Positions 27,846 through 37,587 of a stretch of DNA of 64,000 nt are shown here, one piece after another. This stretch comes from Novipirellula herctigrandis (GTDB lineage: Bacteria; Planctomycetota; Planctomycetia; Pirellulales; Pirellulaceae): the NCBI GenBank assembly GCA_007859835.1, contig SJPJ01000001.1, forward strand, positions 1,093,703 to 1,157,702, written 5' to 3'. The translations under genes and the position numbers were made by a program. A model generated the notes under the pieces. The model did no database searches and was not told the DNA's origin. It saw only the letters and a list, made by a program, of their open reading frames with translations. Each line of letters begins with the position of its first letter. Position 1 is the stretch's first letter.

Positions 27846-27918
27846 CACCGGCCCCACATTCACCGGCCCCACATTCACCGGCCCCACATTCACCGGCGTT
27901 CTTGACCGGCGTTCTTGA
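27846..27918. repeat. 15-bp tandem repeat cluster
   Basis: Three perfect copies of CACCGGCCCCACATT at 27846-27890 are followed by two copies of a related unit CCGGCGTTCTTGA at 27893-27918. It is intergenic, between the AraC remnant and the sulfur-transport genes, and the two arrays share the CACCGGC core, suggesting serial slippage. Confidence 0.9.
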
Positions 27919-28203
27919 CCGGCCATTTAGAGATTCACCTAGCAGCCACGACAATTGGCACCGGCGCAACCCGCCAAAACGCAAGTTGCCAATCCGTGGG
28001 GGCCGACACCCGATTTCAAAGTCGTCTCGCTAGGAAACCTTCCGCTACGAACGCGATGTCGTGACAGGAAAGCACACTCGCGGGACATTTCCATCGACAA
28101 CGAAGAATTGTCGGGCTCGTGTCAGTACATGGCCTCGGCCGAAGTGTTTAAGATAGAGAATGCTTCCAGATTGATTAACGAATTGTGGAGATTGGATGCT
28201 GTG

Positions 28204-28743
28204 ATGAAATACTTGAAGATGTCCCGCTGGTCACCCTACGTTGTAGGAACCGGACTTGGGATTTTAAGTTGGATTACTTTCGGATTCATGGGAAAGGCTC
28301 TCGGAACAAGCACGACTTTTGTGCGTTGGGCTGGACTGATCGAATCGATCTTTTCCATAGAACACGTTACCGGCAACCCCTATTACGTTAAGTACCTGGT
28401 GGACAAACCGGCATTGGATTGGCAAATGATGCTGGTGATTGGGTTGCCAATTGGAGCATTGATTTCAGCACTACTGAGTCGCTCCTATCAACCCGAGGAT
28501 GTGCCCAGTTTGTGGAAGTGGCGATTTGGGGCAAGCCGGTTGGTACGTTATGCCGGCGCATTCGTTGGCGGTTTTTTGGTGCTGTTTGGATCTCGCATGG
28601 CAGGCGGTTGTACGTCGGGGCATGGCATCAGCGGCGGACTTCAATTCAGTGTTAGCAGCTGGGTCTTCTTCATCTCCTTCTTTGCCTCCGGGATTGTGAC
28701 CGCGTTTGTACTATTTGGAAAGGAAGGACAACGCCATGTTTAG
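28204..28743 (+). CDS. YeeE/YedE-family sulfur-compound transporter, first half
   Basis: This 179-residue integral membrane protein belongs to the YeeE/YedE (TsuA/SoxT-like) family that imports thiosulfate or related sulfur compounds. The frame is open further upstream, but the first 83 codons from 27955 read as non-membrane and low quality, so the ATG at 28204 is chosen. TM helices are at about 12-32, 72-92, 115-135 and 145-170. The motif GSRMAGGCTSGHGISGG with its cysteine is the family signature involved in substrate passage. It overlaps the next gene by eight bases, and together they form the two-gene version of the single-chain transporter. The previous AraC remnant and repeats are unrelated. 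Confidence 0.86.
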   Translation: MKYLKMSRWSPYVVGTGLGILSWITFGFMGKALGTSTTFVRWAGLIESIFSIEHVTGNPYYVKYLVDKPALDWQMMLVIGLPIGALISALLSRSYQPEDVPSLWKWRFGASRLVRYAGAFVGGFLVLFGSRMAGGCTSGHGISGGLQFSVSSWVFFISFFASGIVTAFVLFGKEGQRHV

Positions 28744-29317
28744 TATTGATACGCCAACAAACTTGATCCTTGGATTGGCAACCGGCATCGTGTTTGGCAT
28801 GCTTCTACAGCGCGGAGCCGTGACTCGTTACCGTGTAATCGTCGGCCAATTTCTATGGGTTGATCACACCGTTTTACGAACCATGTTAACGGCCGTCGTC
28901 GTCGGCTCAGTCGGTGTTTATGCAATGCACCAATTGGGTGATGTCGCATTGCATGTCAAAGCTGCGACGCTTTTGGCGAATGCTCTTGGAGGCATCCTAT
29001 TTGGAATTGGCATGTTGGTACTTGGTTATTGCCCAGGCACGGGGGTGGCCGCACTCGGTGATGGATCGCGGCACGCCATTGCCGGCATAGTGGGCATGCT
29101 CGTCGGAGCTGCGGCGTATGCCGAAGTGTATGCGATGCTCAAAGCAAACCTGCTTTCCGTGTGGGACTATGGCAAGGTAACCTTGCCGGATATCACAGGA
29201 CTGTCACCGTGGATTTTCATTTCAGCGTTGGCCATCATCGCAGTCCTCTTGTTCCGTTTTCTGAATCGGACGGAACGTAAAGCGGAGGATTCCAATCCGC
29301 AAGCCGACAACACCTAG
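28736..29317 (+). CDS. YeeE/YedE-family (DUF6691) sulfur-compound transporter, second half
   Basis: This 193-residue integral membrane protein is the partner of the preceding gene. The ATG at 28736 has a good Shine-Dalgarno (AAGGAAGG) and overlaps the previous stop, so translation is coupled. TM helices are at about 8-25, 43-65, 85-105, 115-140 and 163-185. LVLGYCPGTGVAALGDGSRHA is the half-family signature with the second conserved cysteine. The short C-terminal tail is polar. There are no sulfur-oxidation enzymes in the window, so the physiological sulfur species is unknown. Confidence 0.86.
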   Translation: MFSIDTPTNLILGLATGIVFGMLLQRGAVTRYRVIVGQFLWVDHTVLRTMLTAVVVGSVGVYAMHQLGDVALHVKAATLLANALGGILFGIGMLVLGYCPGTGVAALGDGSRHAIAGIVGMLVGAAAYAEVYAMLKANLLSVWDYGKVTLPDITGLSPWIFISALAIIAVLLFRFLNRTERKAEDSNPQADNT

Positions 29318-29449
29318 TTGTCATCGCAAAGCTTTTTTGAGAATGGAAAAAGCCGTTGATTGAGAGCTACGATGGCAAACCACGTAGCAAGCGTGCATCG
29401 AAAAAACAGGAGCCAAAAAGCAGAACCGGAAAAACAATTCAGTAGACAC

Positions 29450-32400
29450 CTAACGATACCACTGATCGACTCTCCATTGTTCCGCGACATCATCAGCAAA
29501 CATGCGAAGACTACTCTCTAATCCATCTGTTACCGATTCGCCTGTCGTTGACTTACTGGCTTGGATCATCGGCCGAAGTTGACTTGTTTCCGATTCGTCA
29601 AATTCAAAGGAATCTTGAGAGGCAAATTGTTGGTCAATTGCAGTCATCCCCGGTTCGCCCCAAGGCGAACCGAAGGGATCGTTATCGCTGTCCGAATCGT
29701 CGACCAAATCACCCAGCCAATCGACAGAAAATGGAATCGGCTCGATGGTATCCTGAGCAAATTCACCCGCGACCAAGTCAGGGATTAGCAGGACATTGAT
29801 GACTCGCAGTGCATCGAGCGCCGTTAACATCCCGTCTGCTTCCACGTCAAAGAAGCGGTCTTCGTAGCCCGTGGGTTGAAGTGGCGTTAAGCGGCTTGTT
29901 TCCGAGTCATGCACCAATTGATCCGTTAATTCGTTGATGACTAGCAAGGCATCAAACGCAGTCACGTCACCGCTTTTGTCCACGTCATAGATATTGTCGT
30001 TGTTGACCCATGCGCCAATGATGACGAGCGTTGTCGTTTCGGCGACGAGCGTCTTTGTTTCCCTCACGCCAACTTGATCTACCGCCGTACTGACGAATGA
30101 GTATGTGTTGCCCGATTCGCCGGTGAATTCGTGACTCGTTGCGGGAGTGTCAGCGAGTGCCAATTGAAACGAACCATCATTGATTGACATATAGACGTCA
30201 TAAGCGGCAACCCCTGAGCCGATGGCGCCGTCGGTACCTGACCATTCAACCATGAAGGCGGTCGTACTAAACGCTTCGGGCAGTTGCGATACACTACTGG
30301 TCGGTGCCAGTTCGTCAATGGTGTTAAGAGCGGTGTTGGTGACAATCGGATCATTGATGTCAAAAACGATCGACGCTTGGTTTTCAATGGCATCACCGGT
30401 AACAACATCCGCCTTGGATCGGATTGTATAGGTCACGAATCCTTCGCCGCTGCCTGATTCATCATTGACGGGCAAAAACCCTGCAAACGGATCTGCTGGC
30501 AACAAGCCTGTTAGCGGATCCACGGAACGGATGGACCAAGTGACAGTTCCGGTTTCGTGATCAAACACAACGTCCACCATCGCATCAAGAGGTGTGCCGT
30601 CGACATTGGTCGTCTGCATAATGGTCGAGAACTCTTGACGCCCGGCGGGAACTTGAACCGCTTGGCTACCGAACCCGATACCAGTAAGTTCGAGTGTCTC
30701 CCAATCCATGTTATCACTAAGCGGATTCGAGACGATCACCTCTTGTGCCGCTGCGGTGGCCTGCTCGGGATCATTCTCAAATCGGATTGTATAGGGCAGT
30801 AGTTCCGATTGCCGAATCCACCCCTCTTCTCCTACACCGGCGGGTCCCCGAATGTCATTGGGATCACGCGGACGAACGGTAGGTACATCGTCAGGCGGGT
30901 CACCGGGGTCACACTCAGGATGTTCACCTGGCACATTCTCTCCGGTGCAAGTCGTTGGCGGTTCTGGTTCCGGCTCGGGCTCGGGAGGCGGTTCCGGATC
31001 ATCCGGATCCTTGTCAAAATCTCGTGGGATTCGGATGCTACCGTTCATCACTTCGCTGGCAAATTCAACTTGAAATCCAACATCATAGGCCCAGCCATTG
31101 GCTTCGAGGTTTGCCAGGGGGACGGTAGCTGCTTTGACCGTCAACCCGTCGCCAAGATCACCAGGACAGAAATCGATCGTGTCCTTGATAAATACACGCA
31201 AATCGCTTTTTGCTTCGATCCTGATCGTCTTATCGTTTTCGTCGACGATCCGTTTGAGGATAATGTTGCCAAAAATCCGCCGCTCGTCATCACCAAAAAC
31301 GTCACTGCCATAGGTGCGCTGCAACTCTTCAGGAAGTGATTTATCCGTTTTTCCGACACCGCCGGCGATTGCGTTTGGAATCGAAAAGGTATCGCCACTT
31401 CCACCGTAATGCAACGCATCGGCGAAGTAAACACTCTCGTTGTCACCACCACGTTTTGTACTCCACGGACTCAATCGGCTGTCCAGTTGTCCGACTTGGC
31501 TAAAGAAACTTTCAACTGGAAACGAGACGGACTCAAATGGTGGTAACTGCTCCGCGGTGATTGGTGATCCGGCCGCCAGTCTAGGATCAAGTCGTCGACC
31601 AATTTCATGCGTCGCATCATTGAAAACCGTTTGCAGAACTCTCCGCGTGACGGAACTGTTTCGGAATCCGGCGTGTGCAAGGGTACCATCAACGACTTCG
31701 TGACTCTCACTAAACGTATGGTAAGACGGAGCGTCGTTATTGAGAAACTCGACAAACAGGCTTGACGCGAGCGTGCCGTTTCGCCCCGATAGCGCAGCAA
31801 TCACGGAGGTTTGCGCCCACGCTTCCATCGACGCCAAAATCACGGGATTCCGAGGTCGGAAGTACGCACAACCATCCTCATTCTCATCGACATCTTCCCC
31901 GCTAGCGCCCCGTTCCGCGGCTGCAAATGAGCATGCAAGGATCGGCTCTTCCAGAGCTGTCAATCGCTCGCCTAAAGCAGCCGATTCGTCCGCCCCCCCA
32001 ATCCCAAATGGGTCAGGATCGAGCATGCCGTTTGGGAACGTCAAAAATTGACTAGTGTCTTGTTCCCCAAAGGAGGCACGAATCATAAGATCACGAATCA
32101 ATTCGGCCCCCGCCACAAACGTCGTCTGTGGCTGAAGCATGACGCGCTCGGTTGCCGCCATTCGCATCACATCATGAAGTTCGCCCCAACTGTCACCAAC
32201 AAGACTCTTGAAATTGGCCCATGTTTCGGCCCATTGAGCATCGGTTGTCTGGTCACGGTAATACGCTTCGACATCATCCCAAGCAAGTGCTGTTGAAGGA
32301 ACCGTCAGATCCTGGACGACAAAGGTTGAATCCGGTTCCGTTATTGCCGATGCATACACCGGGATCAAGACTCGGTCACCGGGTTTCATTACCGTCGGTA

Positions 32401-35400
32401 ATCCACGATCACTGAGCGGCATCACTTGAACTTGGCTCGGTGTATTGGCATTGAAATCCGGCGTTAGCGAAAGCGGCGTTCCCGATGGGCTATGAACCAA
32501 TAGCAGCGGTGAAGTAACGTCGTTCATTCCTTCGTTAATGACTTCTAGATGGATTGGGAACACTCGACCGAATCGTGCTGCCGATGGTAGAAGTAATCGT
32601 GTGGTCAATGGCGTCGGTTCCTCATCCACCACTTCAAATGCGTCAACCAAGGTCGCATCGCCATCAATGACTTCGCCCGTGGTTTGATTTCCCTCTTCAT
32701 CGAATTCGACTACCGGAACCGACGAGACAACTCGTACATCGTAGCTACCCGCAGCCACCCCTTGTAAGTCAAACGTGACCGACAGACTTGTTGGATCGGT
32801 AAACCGCGTTTGCATAGGCGTGACAACCGTGTTGTCTTCGCTGACCAACGTCACTCTTGCGATGCGTGTCAAATCCGTTCCCACCACATCAAGTGTCAAT
32901 TCACCCGAGTTGCCGCCGACCGCTGGTGAGACAGCACTGAGTTTGAATCCCGGCAGGGTGGCATTAAGCGTGAACGGGCTCGATGCCGCAGCACCCGAGT
33001 CCGCGCGAACAGTAAGGTAATAGGTGGTTTGGTCCGTTTCAGCCAACTCAAGCTGCTGGTCGGGCGAAAAAACACTTGGGCTGGCTGCATCAAAAGTAAC
33101 CGACGACGCAATGTCCTGCTGACGCAAGAACATCGATGTCGATCCGCTGGTCGCCTCACTGTCGAGCGAAATGGTGAGCGTCCGGTTGCCGGGAACGTCG
33201 ATACGATAGTACTGCAATTCGCCTGAGCCCAAGAACGATGAATCAAGCGGCGTATCAAGGACCAATTCAGGAACGTCCAACTCGGTCGAAGTGAAGGCTT
33301 GATTATCACTTTCCACCGATTCACGAACTTGCTGGCGCGCATCGGTGCGAACAATAAAGAACAAATCACCTTGGCGACTAGGAGGCGCATTGATGTTGGT
33401 TTGTTGATTGTAAGATTCACCTGGTGCAAGCACGTCGGTTCGCATGATCTCTGCAATCGGCACATCGCCAATGTCCCAAATCTCATCCGAGGATGCGAAA
33501 ACGACATCAATCCAACCACCGTCGATGGGCAACACTTCGTCATTTCGCACGGTCCAACTTATGCTGATCGGATCGCCGATTCCGACCTGCATTTTGTCGA
33601 CCGCCACATTTTCAATGACGAGGTTCTTCGGGTCCGAGCCTTCTTGGCGTTCAAAGGCTCCAAGGTCATACCACGGCTCAGCACCGATACCAATGTTCGC
33701 AATACCGGGATCATCGAATCGCAAATTGCCATCGTAATCAGTCGCTGGCGCAAGATCTCCGTTGGCTGCATCAATCACTGCCGAACCACTTAGAAGTTGG
33801 TAGCGGGCATTGATGGCATCGATATATTTTGGATCCGCGGAAATATTTCCGTCAGTTCCCGTTGGGTCATCTACGCCAACAAAGTTGGTTCCGTCCGGGT
33901 TGAACACATCATTGAACTGCATGGTGACCGTGCCACCGGATTCGCTGACGACTCCCTGGGTATTAAACGACACAACGCTGTTGACCAAATTCACATTTGA
34001 CGTAGTTCCCCTCGAAAGAATCCCACGCGAATTCCTATCAATCGTATTGTTGACCACCGTAACGAATGCACCGGAGGCAGCAACAACCCCCGAGCCGACA
34101 TTATCAAACACGAGACAACTCGTAGCATCGACTGACGCGTTGTTTGAACCAACAATCGCATTGGTCTCCGAATTTCGAAATAGACTATTTTCAATCGTCA
34201 CCACACTCGCATCCGCTTGAACCATCGCGCCAAAATAGTGGCCGCCATAGTGAAACTCGGCATGTTCAATGTGACTGTCGACGGAACCGTCCAGCAACAG
34301 AATCCGCGCCCATTGCCCCGGTGAGGGCATCGATGCGTCACCATCTCCAAGGGTGTCGCCACCATGGGTGTCATCGTAGATCGAAGTGAACACGACCGGA
34401 TCCGATGCGGTGCCGGTGATGTCCAAGATGCCACGAACATAGAATTGCAGGTTCGTCCCAAAAGGCTTCACGATCTGGCCCGCATCGACCGTTAGCATCA
34501 ACCCCGCTGGAACGGTGATATCGCCATCGGGTCGGTAAACCACTTCGGGGTTATTCCAAGTCAGGTCCTTTTGCAACGGACCCGCATCCACCTGCATGCC
34601 GTTGATCCCATTGCCCAACCAAGTGAAGCCGTTGATGTCGGGATTGGAATTCAAGTCCATGCTGATCGCGGCATTGGCATTGTTTTCGAAGAAGTTGTTC
34701 GTAATGACCGCATCGGTATCATCGAGTCGTAAACCATCGGTTTCCGAGCTAACGAATTTGCTGTTGGATACCGACAAGTCCGTAGCGATCGCTTGCACCA
34801 TATGCCCGAAGTAGTGACCACCAAAGTGAAACTCCGCATAATCAATGCGGTTGTTGATGCTGTCGTCCCGCATTTGGATCCGCGCCCAGTGACCGGGTGA
34901 AGGCGACGTTGCGTCGGCATCACCGTTGGTGTCACCTCCATGGGTGTCATCATGAATCGACGTAAACACAACGGGATCCTCAACCGTTCCCGTGATGTCC
35001 AAAGTACCATTGACGAACAAGTGTGTGTTGGCGCCGAACGGTTTGACGATCTGGCCCGCATCGATCGCGAGTGTCGTTCCGGTGGGAACCGTGATGTCGC
35101 CATCGGGTCGATAGACCACTTCGGGGTTGTTCCAAGTCAAGTCCTTTTGCAACGGACCCGCATCCACCTGCATGCCATTGATCCCATTGCCCGACCAAGT
35201 GAAGCCGTTGATGTCGGGATTGGAATTCAAGTCCATGCTGATCGCGGCATTGGCGTTGTTTTCGAAGAAGTTTTCCGTGATGATCGCATCGGACCCATCG
35301 AGCCGTAGACCATCGGTTTCCGAATTAACGAATTTGCTGTTGGAAACCGCCAAGTCCGTAGCGATCGCTTGCACCATATGCCCGAAGTAGTGGCCACCAA

Positions 35401-37012
35401 AGTGAAACTCCGCGTAATCAATGCGGTTGTTGATGCTGTCGTCCCGCATTTGGATCCGCGCCCAGTGACCGGGTAAGGGCGACGTTGCGTCGGCATCACC
35501 GTTGGTGTCGCCACCATGGGTGTCATCATGAATCGACGTGAATACAACGGGATCCTCAACCGTTCCCGTGATGTCCAAAGTGCCATTGACGAACAAGTGT
35601 GTGTTGGCGCCGAACGGTTTGACGATCTGGCCCGCATCGATCGCGAGTGTCGTTCCGGTGGGAACCGTGATGTCGCCATCGGGTCGATAGACCACTTCGG
35701 GGTTGTTCCAAGTCAAGTCCTTTTGCAACGGACCCGCATCCACCTGCATGCCATTGATCCCATTGCCCGACCAAGTGAAGCCGTTGATGTCGGGATTGGA
35801 ATTCAAGTCCATGCTGATTGCGGCGTTAGCGTTGTTTTCGAAGAAGTTGTCCGTGATGATCGCATCGGACCCATCGAGCCGTAAACCATCGGTTTCCGAG
35901 TTAACGAATTTGCTGTTGGATACTGTCAAATCCGTGGCTACCGCTTGCACCATTGCGCCGAAGTAGTGTCCACCATAGTGAAACTCAGCGTGGTCGATGC
36001 GATTATTCGTACTCTCATCCCGCATCAGAATCCGTGCCCAGTGACCGGATATTGGCGTCGACGCGTCGCCGTCACCATTGGTATCACCGCCATGGGTGTC
36101 ATCCGAAACAGAAGTAAACACAACGGGATCCTCAGCCGTTCCCGCGATGTCCAAAGCGCCGTCGACGAACAAGTGCGTATTGCTGCCGAACGGTTTGACG
36201 ATCTGGCCCGCATTAATCGTCAACGTGACTCCGTTTGGAACGGTGATATCGCCATCCGGCCGGTAGACGATTCCTGGGTTATCCCAAGTGAGATCCCTTG
36301 TTAGCGTCCCCGGGTCAACCTGCATGGCATTGATTCCATTCCCCACCATAGTGGATCCAGTAATCGATGGATTTGAATTCAAATCCATACTGATCGCTGC
36401 GTTACTGTTGCTGTTGAAGGCAATATTGGTAAGAACCGAATCGCTGCCGATCACTCTTACACCGTCGGTCTCCGAATCGCGCACGGTACTGTCGCTTAAC
36501 GTCAGATCGCCACCATTGACTTCGAGCATCGAACCAAAGTAGTGGCCGCCATAGCGAATTTCGGCATTGGAGATCGCTGCGGTTCCATTCACCTGGATTC
36601 TTGCCCAGTTGCCTCTTCCGGGTGTGGTTGCATTCCCGTCGCCATTGGTGTCGCCCCCGATGTCATCTCGGATCGACGTGAAGATAATTTTCTCTGCGGT
36701 GGTGCCGTGCGCATTCAAAGAGCCATTGACATACAAATGAGCGTTCGCCGATGGGAGCTTGACGATCGTACCAGGCTCGACCGTTAACGTGACGCCGCTG
36801 GCGACCGTCAAGTCTCCGGAGATTTCTTGGACTTCGGCGTTTGTCCAAGTCGTATCGGCGTTCAATGTCCCGGACCACACGGCTAACAATCGTCGGTCCT
36901 CTAACTGCTCGATTGGCAAGATGTGGCGACGACTCCGTTTCTGGCGAATCGGTTCCAAGCTCTTGGTGCGTCGACGTCTTCGAAGTTTGCTGAGCAAAGT
37001 AGACTTTCGCAT
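29450..37012 (-). CDS. Giant secreted beta-helix / CARDB / dockerin protein with LEDRRLLA motif
   Basis: This surface or secreted protein is about 2520 residues. The ATG at 37012 is preferred; one at 37075 is also in frame. The basic N-terminus (KLRRRRRTKS) precedes IEQLEDRRLLAVWSG, the planctomycete-type export or anchoring motif. Residues about 70-1100 are right-handed parallel beta-helix, built of five units, four of them 192 residues each and near identical. A CARDB-like domain lies near 1150-1265 (LVIENVAVDKMQVG to TSTELDV), with further Ig-like modules at about 1265-1560. The central part to about 2050 is poorly recognisable. Near 2060-2250 comes a module with ELLPYTIRFENDPEQ, then fibronectin III at about 2255-2340 and a dockerin-like pair at about 2350-2440 (DVDKSGDVTAFDALLVIN, DVEADGMLTALDALRVIN). 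Adhesion or glycan binding is inferred. Confidence 0.9.
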   Translation of the reverse strand: MRKSTLLSKLRRRRRTKSLEPIRQKRSRRHILPIEQLEDRRLLAVWSGTLNADTTWTNAEVQEISGDLTVASGVTLTVEPGTIVKLPSANAHLYVNGSLNAHGTTAEKIIFTSIRDDIGGDTNGDGNATTPGRGNWARIQVNGTAAISNAEIRYGGHYFGSMLEVNGGDLTLSDSTVRDSETDGVRVIGSDSVLTNIAFNSNSNAAISMDLNSNPSITGSTMVGNGINAMQVDPGTLTRDLTWDNPGIVYRPDGDITVPNGVTLTINAGQIVKPFGSNTHLFVDGALDIAGTAEDPVVFTSVSDDTHGGDTNGDGDASTPISGHWARILMRDESTNNRIDHAEFHYGGHYFGAMVQAVATDLTVSNSKFVNSETDGLRLDGSDAIITDNFFENNANAAISMDLNSNPDINGFTWSGNGINGMQVDAGPLQKDLTWNNPEVVYRPDGDITVPTGTTLAIDAGQIVKPFGANTHLFVNGTLDITGTVEDPVVFTSIHDDTHGGDTNGDADATSPLPGHWARIQMRDDSINNRIDYAEFHFGGHYFGHMVQAIATDLAVSNSKFVNSETDGLRLDGSDAIITENFFENNANAAISMDLNSNPDINGFTWSGNGINGMQVDAGPLQKDLTWNNPEVVYRPDGDITVPTGTTLAIDAGQIVKPFGANTHLFVNGTLDITGTVEDPVVFTSIHDDTHGGDTNGDADATSPSPGHWARIQMRDDSINNRIDYAEFHFGGHYFGHMVQAIATDLSVSNSKFVSSETDGLRLDDTDAVITNNFFENNANAAISMDLNSNPDINGFTWLGNGINGMQVDAGPLQKDLTWNNPEVVYRPDGDITVPAGLMLTVDAGQIVKPFGTNLQFYVRGILDITGTASDPVVFTSIYDDTHGGDTLGDGDASMPSPGQWARILLLDGSVDSHIEHAEFHYGGHYFGAMVQADASVVTIENSLFRNSETNAIVGSNNASVDATSCLVFDNVGSGVVAASGAFVTVVNNTIDRNSRGILSRGTTSNVNLVNSVVSFNTQGVVSESGGTVTMQFNDVFNPDGTNFVGVDDPTGTDGNISADPKYIDAINARYQLLSGSAVIDAANGDLAPATDYDGNLRFDDPGIANIGIGAEPWYDLGAFERQEGSDPKNLVIENVAVDKMQVGIGDPISISWTVRNDEVLPIDGGWIDVVFASSDEIWDIGDVPIAEIMRTDVLAPGESYNQQTNINAPPSRQGDLFFIVRTDARQQVRESVESDNQAFTSTELDVPELVLDTPLDSSFLGSGELQYYRIDVPGNRTLTISLDSEATSGSTSMFLRQQDIASSVTFDAASPSVFSPDQQLELAETDQTTYYLTVRADSGAAASSPFTLNATLPGFKLSAVSPAVGGNSGELTLDVVGTDLTRIARVTLVSEDNTVVTPMQTRFTDPTSLSVTFDLQGVAAGSYDVRVVSSVPVVEFDEEGNQTTGEVIDGDATLVDAFEVVDEEPTPLTTRLLLPSAARFGRVFPIHLEVINEGMNDVTSPLLLVHSPSGTPLSLTPDFNANTPSQVQVMPLSDRGLPTVMKPGDRVLIPVYASAITEPDSTFVVQDLTVPSTALAWDDVEAYYRDQTTDAQWAETWANFKSLVGDSWGELHDVMRMAATERVMLQPQTTFVAGAELIRDLMIRASFGEQDTSQFLTFPNGMLDPDPFGIGGADESAALGERLTALEEPILACSFAAAERGASGEDVDENEDGCAYFRPRNPVILASMEAWAQTSVIAALSGRNGTLASSLFVEFLNNDAPSYHTFSESHEVVDGTLAHAGFRNSSVTRRVLQTVFNDATHEIGRRLDPRLAAGSPITAEQLPPFESVSFPVESFFSQVGQLDSRLSPWSTKRGGDNESVYFADALHYGGSGDTFSIPNAIAGGVGKTDKSLPEELQRTYGSDVFGDDERRIFGNIILKRIVDENDKTIRIEAKSDLRVFIKDTIDFCPGDLGDGLTVKAATVPLANLEANGWAYDVGFQVEFASEVMNGSIRIPRDFDKDPDDPEPPPEPEPEPEPPTTCTGENVPGEHPECDPGDPPDDVPTVRPRDPNDIRGPAGVGEEGWIRQSELLPYTIRFENDPEQATAAAQEVIVSNPLSDNMDWETLELTGIGFGSQAVQVPAGRQEFSTIMQTTNVDGTPLDAMVDVVFDHETGTVTWSIRSVDPLTGLLPADPFAGFLPVNDESGSGEGFVTYTIRSKADVVTGDAIENQASIVFDINDPIVTNTALNTIDELAPTSSVSQLPEAFSTTAFMVEWSGTDGAIGSGVAAYDVYMSINDGSFQLALADTPATSHEFTGESGNTYSFVSTAVDQVGVRETKTLVAETTTLVIIGAWVNNDNIYDVDKSGDVTAFDALLVINELTDQLVHDSETSRLTPLQPTGYEDRFFDVEADGMLTALDALRVINVLLIPDLVAGEFAQDTIEPIPFSVDWLGDLVDDSDSDNDPFGSPWGEPGMTAIDQQFASQDSFEFDESETSQLRPMIQASKSTTGESVTDGLESSLRMFADDVAEQWRVDQWYR
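34220..36764. repeat. 576-bp tandem coding repeat (192 aa beta-helix unit), five units
   Basis: Landmark GATCTGGCCCGC occurs at 34472, 35048, 35624 and 36200, exactly 576 bases apart. A diverged fifth landmark is at 36764, 564 bases away. The middle units are nearly identical over hundreds of bases at the DNA level, whereas the first and last units have diverged. The period is a multiple of three and preserves frame. Confidence 0.93.
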
Positions 37013-37587
37013 TGTACTTCTCGCTGTAAACGGTTTGCACATGTGCACAGAAGCACGACTGCTGAATTTCCGCACACAATGGTCTATTCGAATTGTTGTT
37101 TATTCACTCTCTGCAAATTGAATTGCACATCAATTCTCCGTATGTTGCCTCACATTCCTTCGCTTCATTTCGCGTTCCGCAGCCTCTTTACCAAAAAGCG
37201 GGTAGCAACGCATTCAGTGGATCAAGTCATGTGCCAAACGGCCCGAAAGGACACACGTTTGCGTGATTGCGCACCTCCCCGGCGAACACGTGTACAATGT
37301 GGGACTGTGCAAGAACCCCAATGACCAATGCCATGCCCCGCGTCGCGACCGGTACGGCACAATTCGTAGCGAGATTACTTTCACCCGTCCGAGCATTGCC
37401 GAAGGCCCCAAAACATCGAAAGTTATCGCACAAAGGGACAAGAATTCGTTTTCACTGAGAACAAATTCCCTCGATGGTGATTTTGCTCTCTCGACTTGCG
37501 AATGACGGTCATGGAAAGTAGTTTTTTTAGAACTGACCTAGTCCAATATCTTCACTCGACCTTCCGAATTACTCTTGGCAATGAACC
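37013..37587. other. Divergent intergenic region, giant protein gene and sulfatase gene
   Basis: About 575 bases separate two divergent genes and should hold both promoters. I see no further gene; short ORFs on both strands here lack coding character. Confidence 0.5.

Noticed and set aside
27846..27918. Tandem array as a possible CRISPR or iteron origin
   Set aside because: There are no spacers between the units, and no replication gene or cas gene is nearby.
27955..28203. N-terminal extension of the YeeE-like gene
   Set aside because: The 83-codon extension lacks membrane character and matches no part of the family; the internal ATG fits family length.
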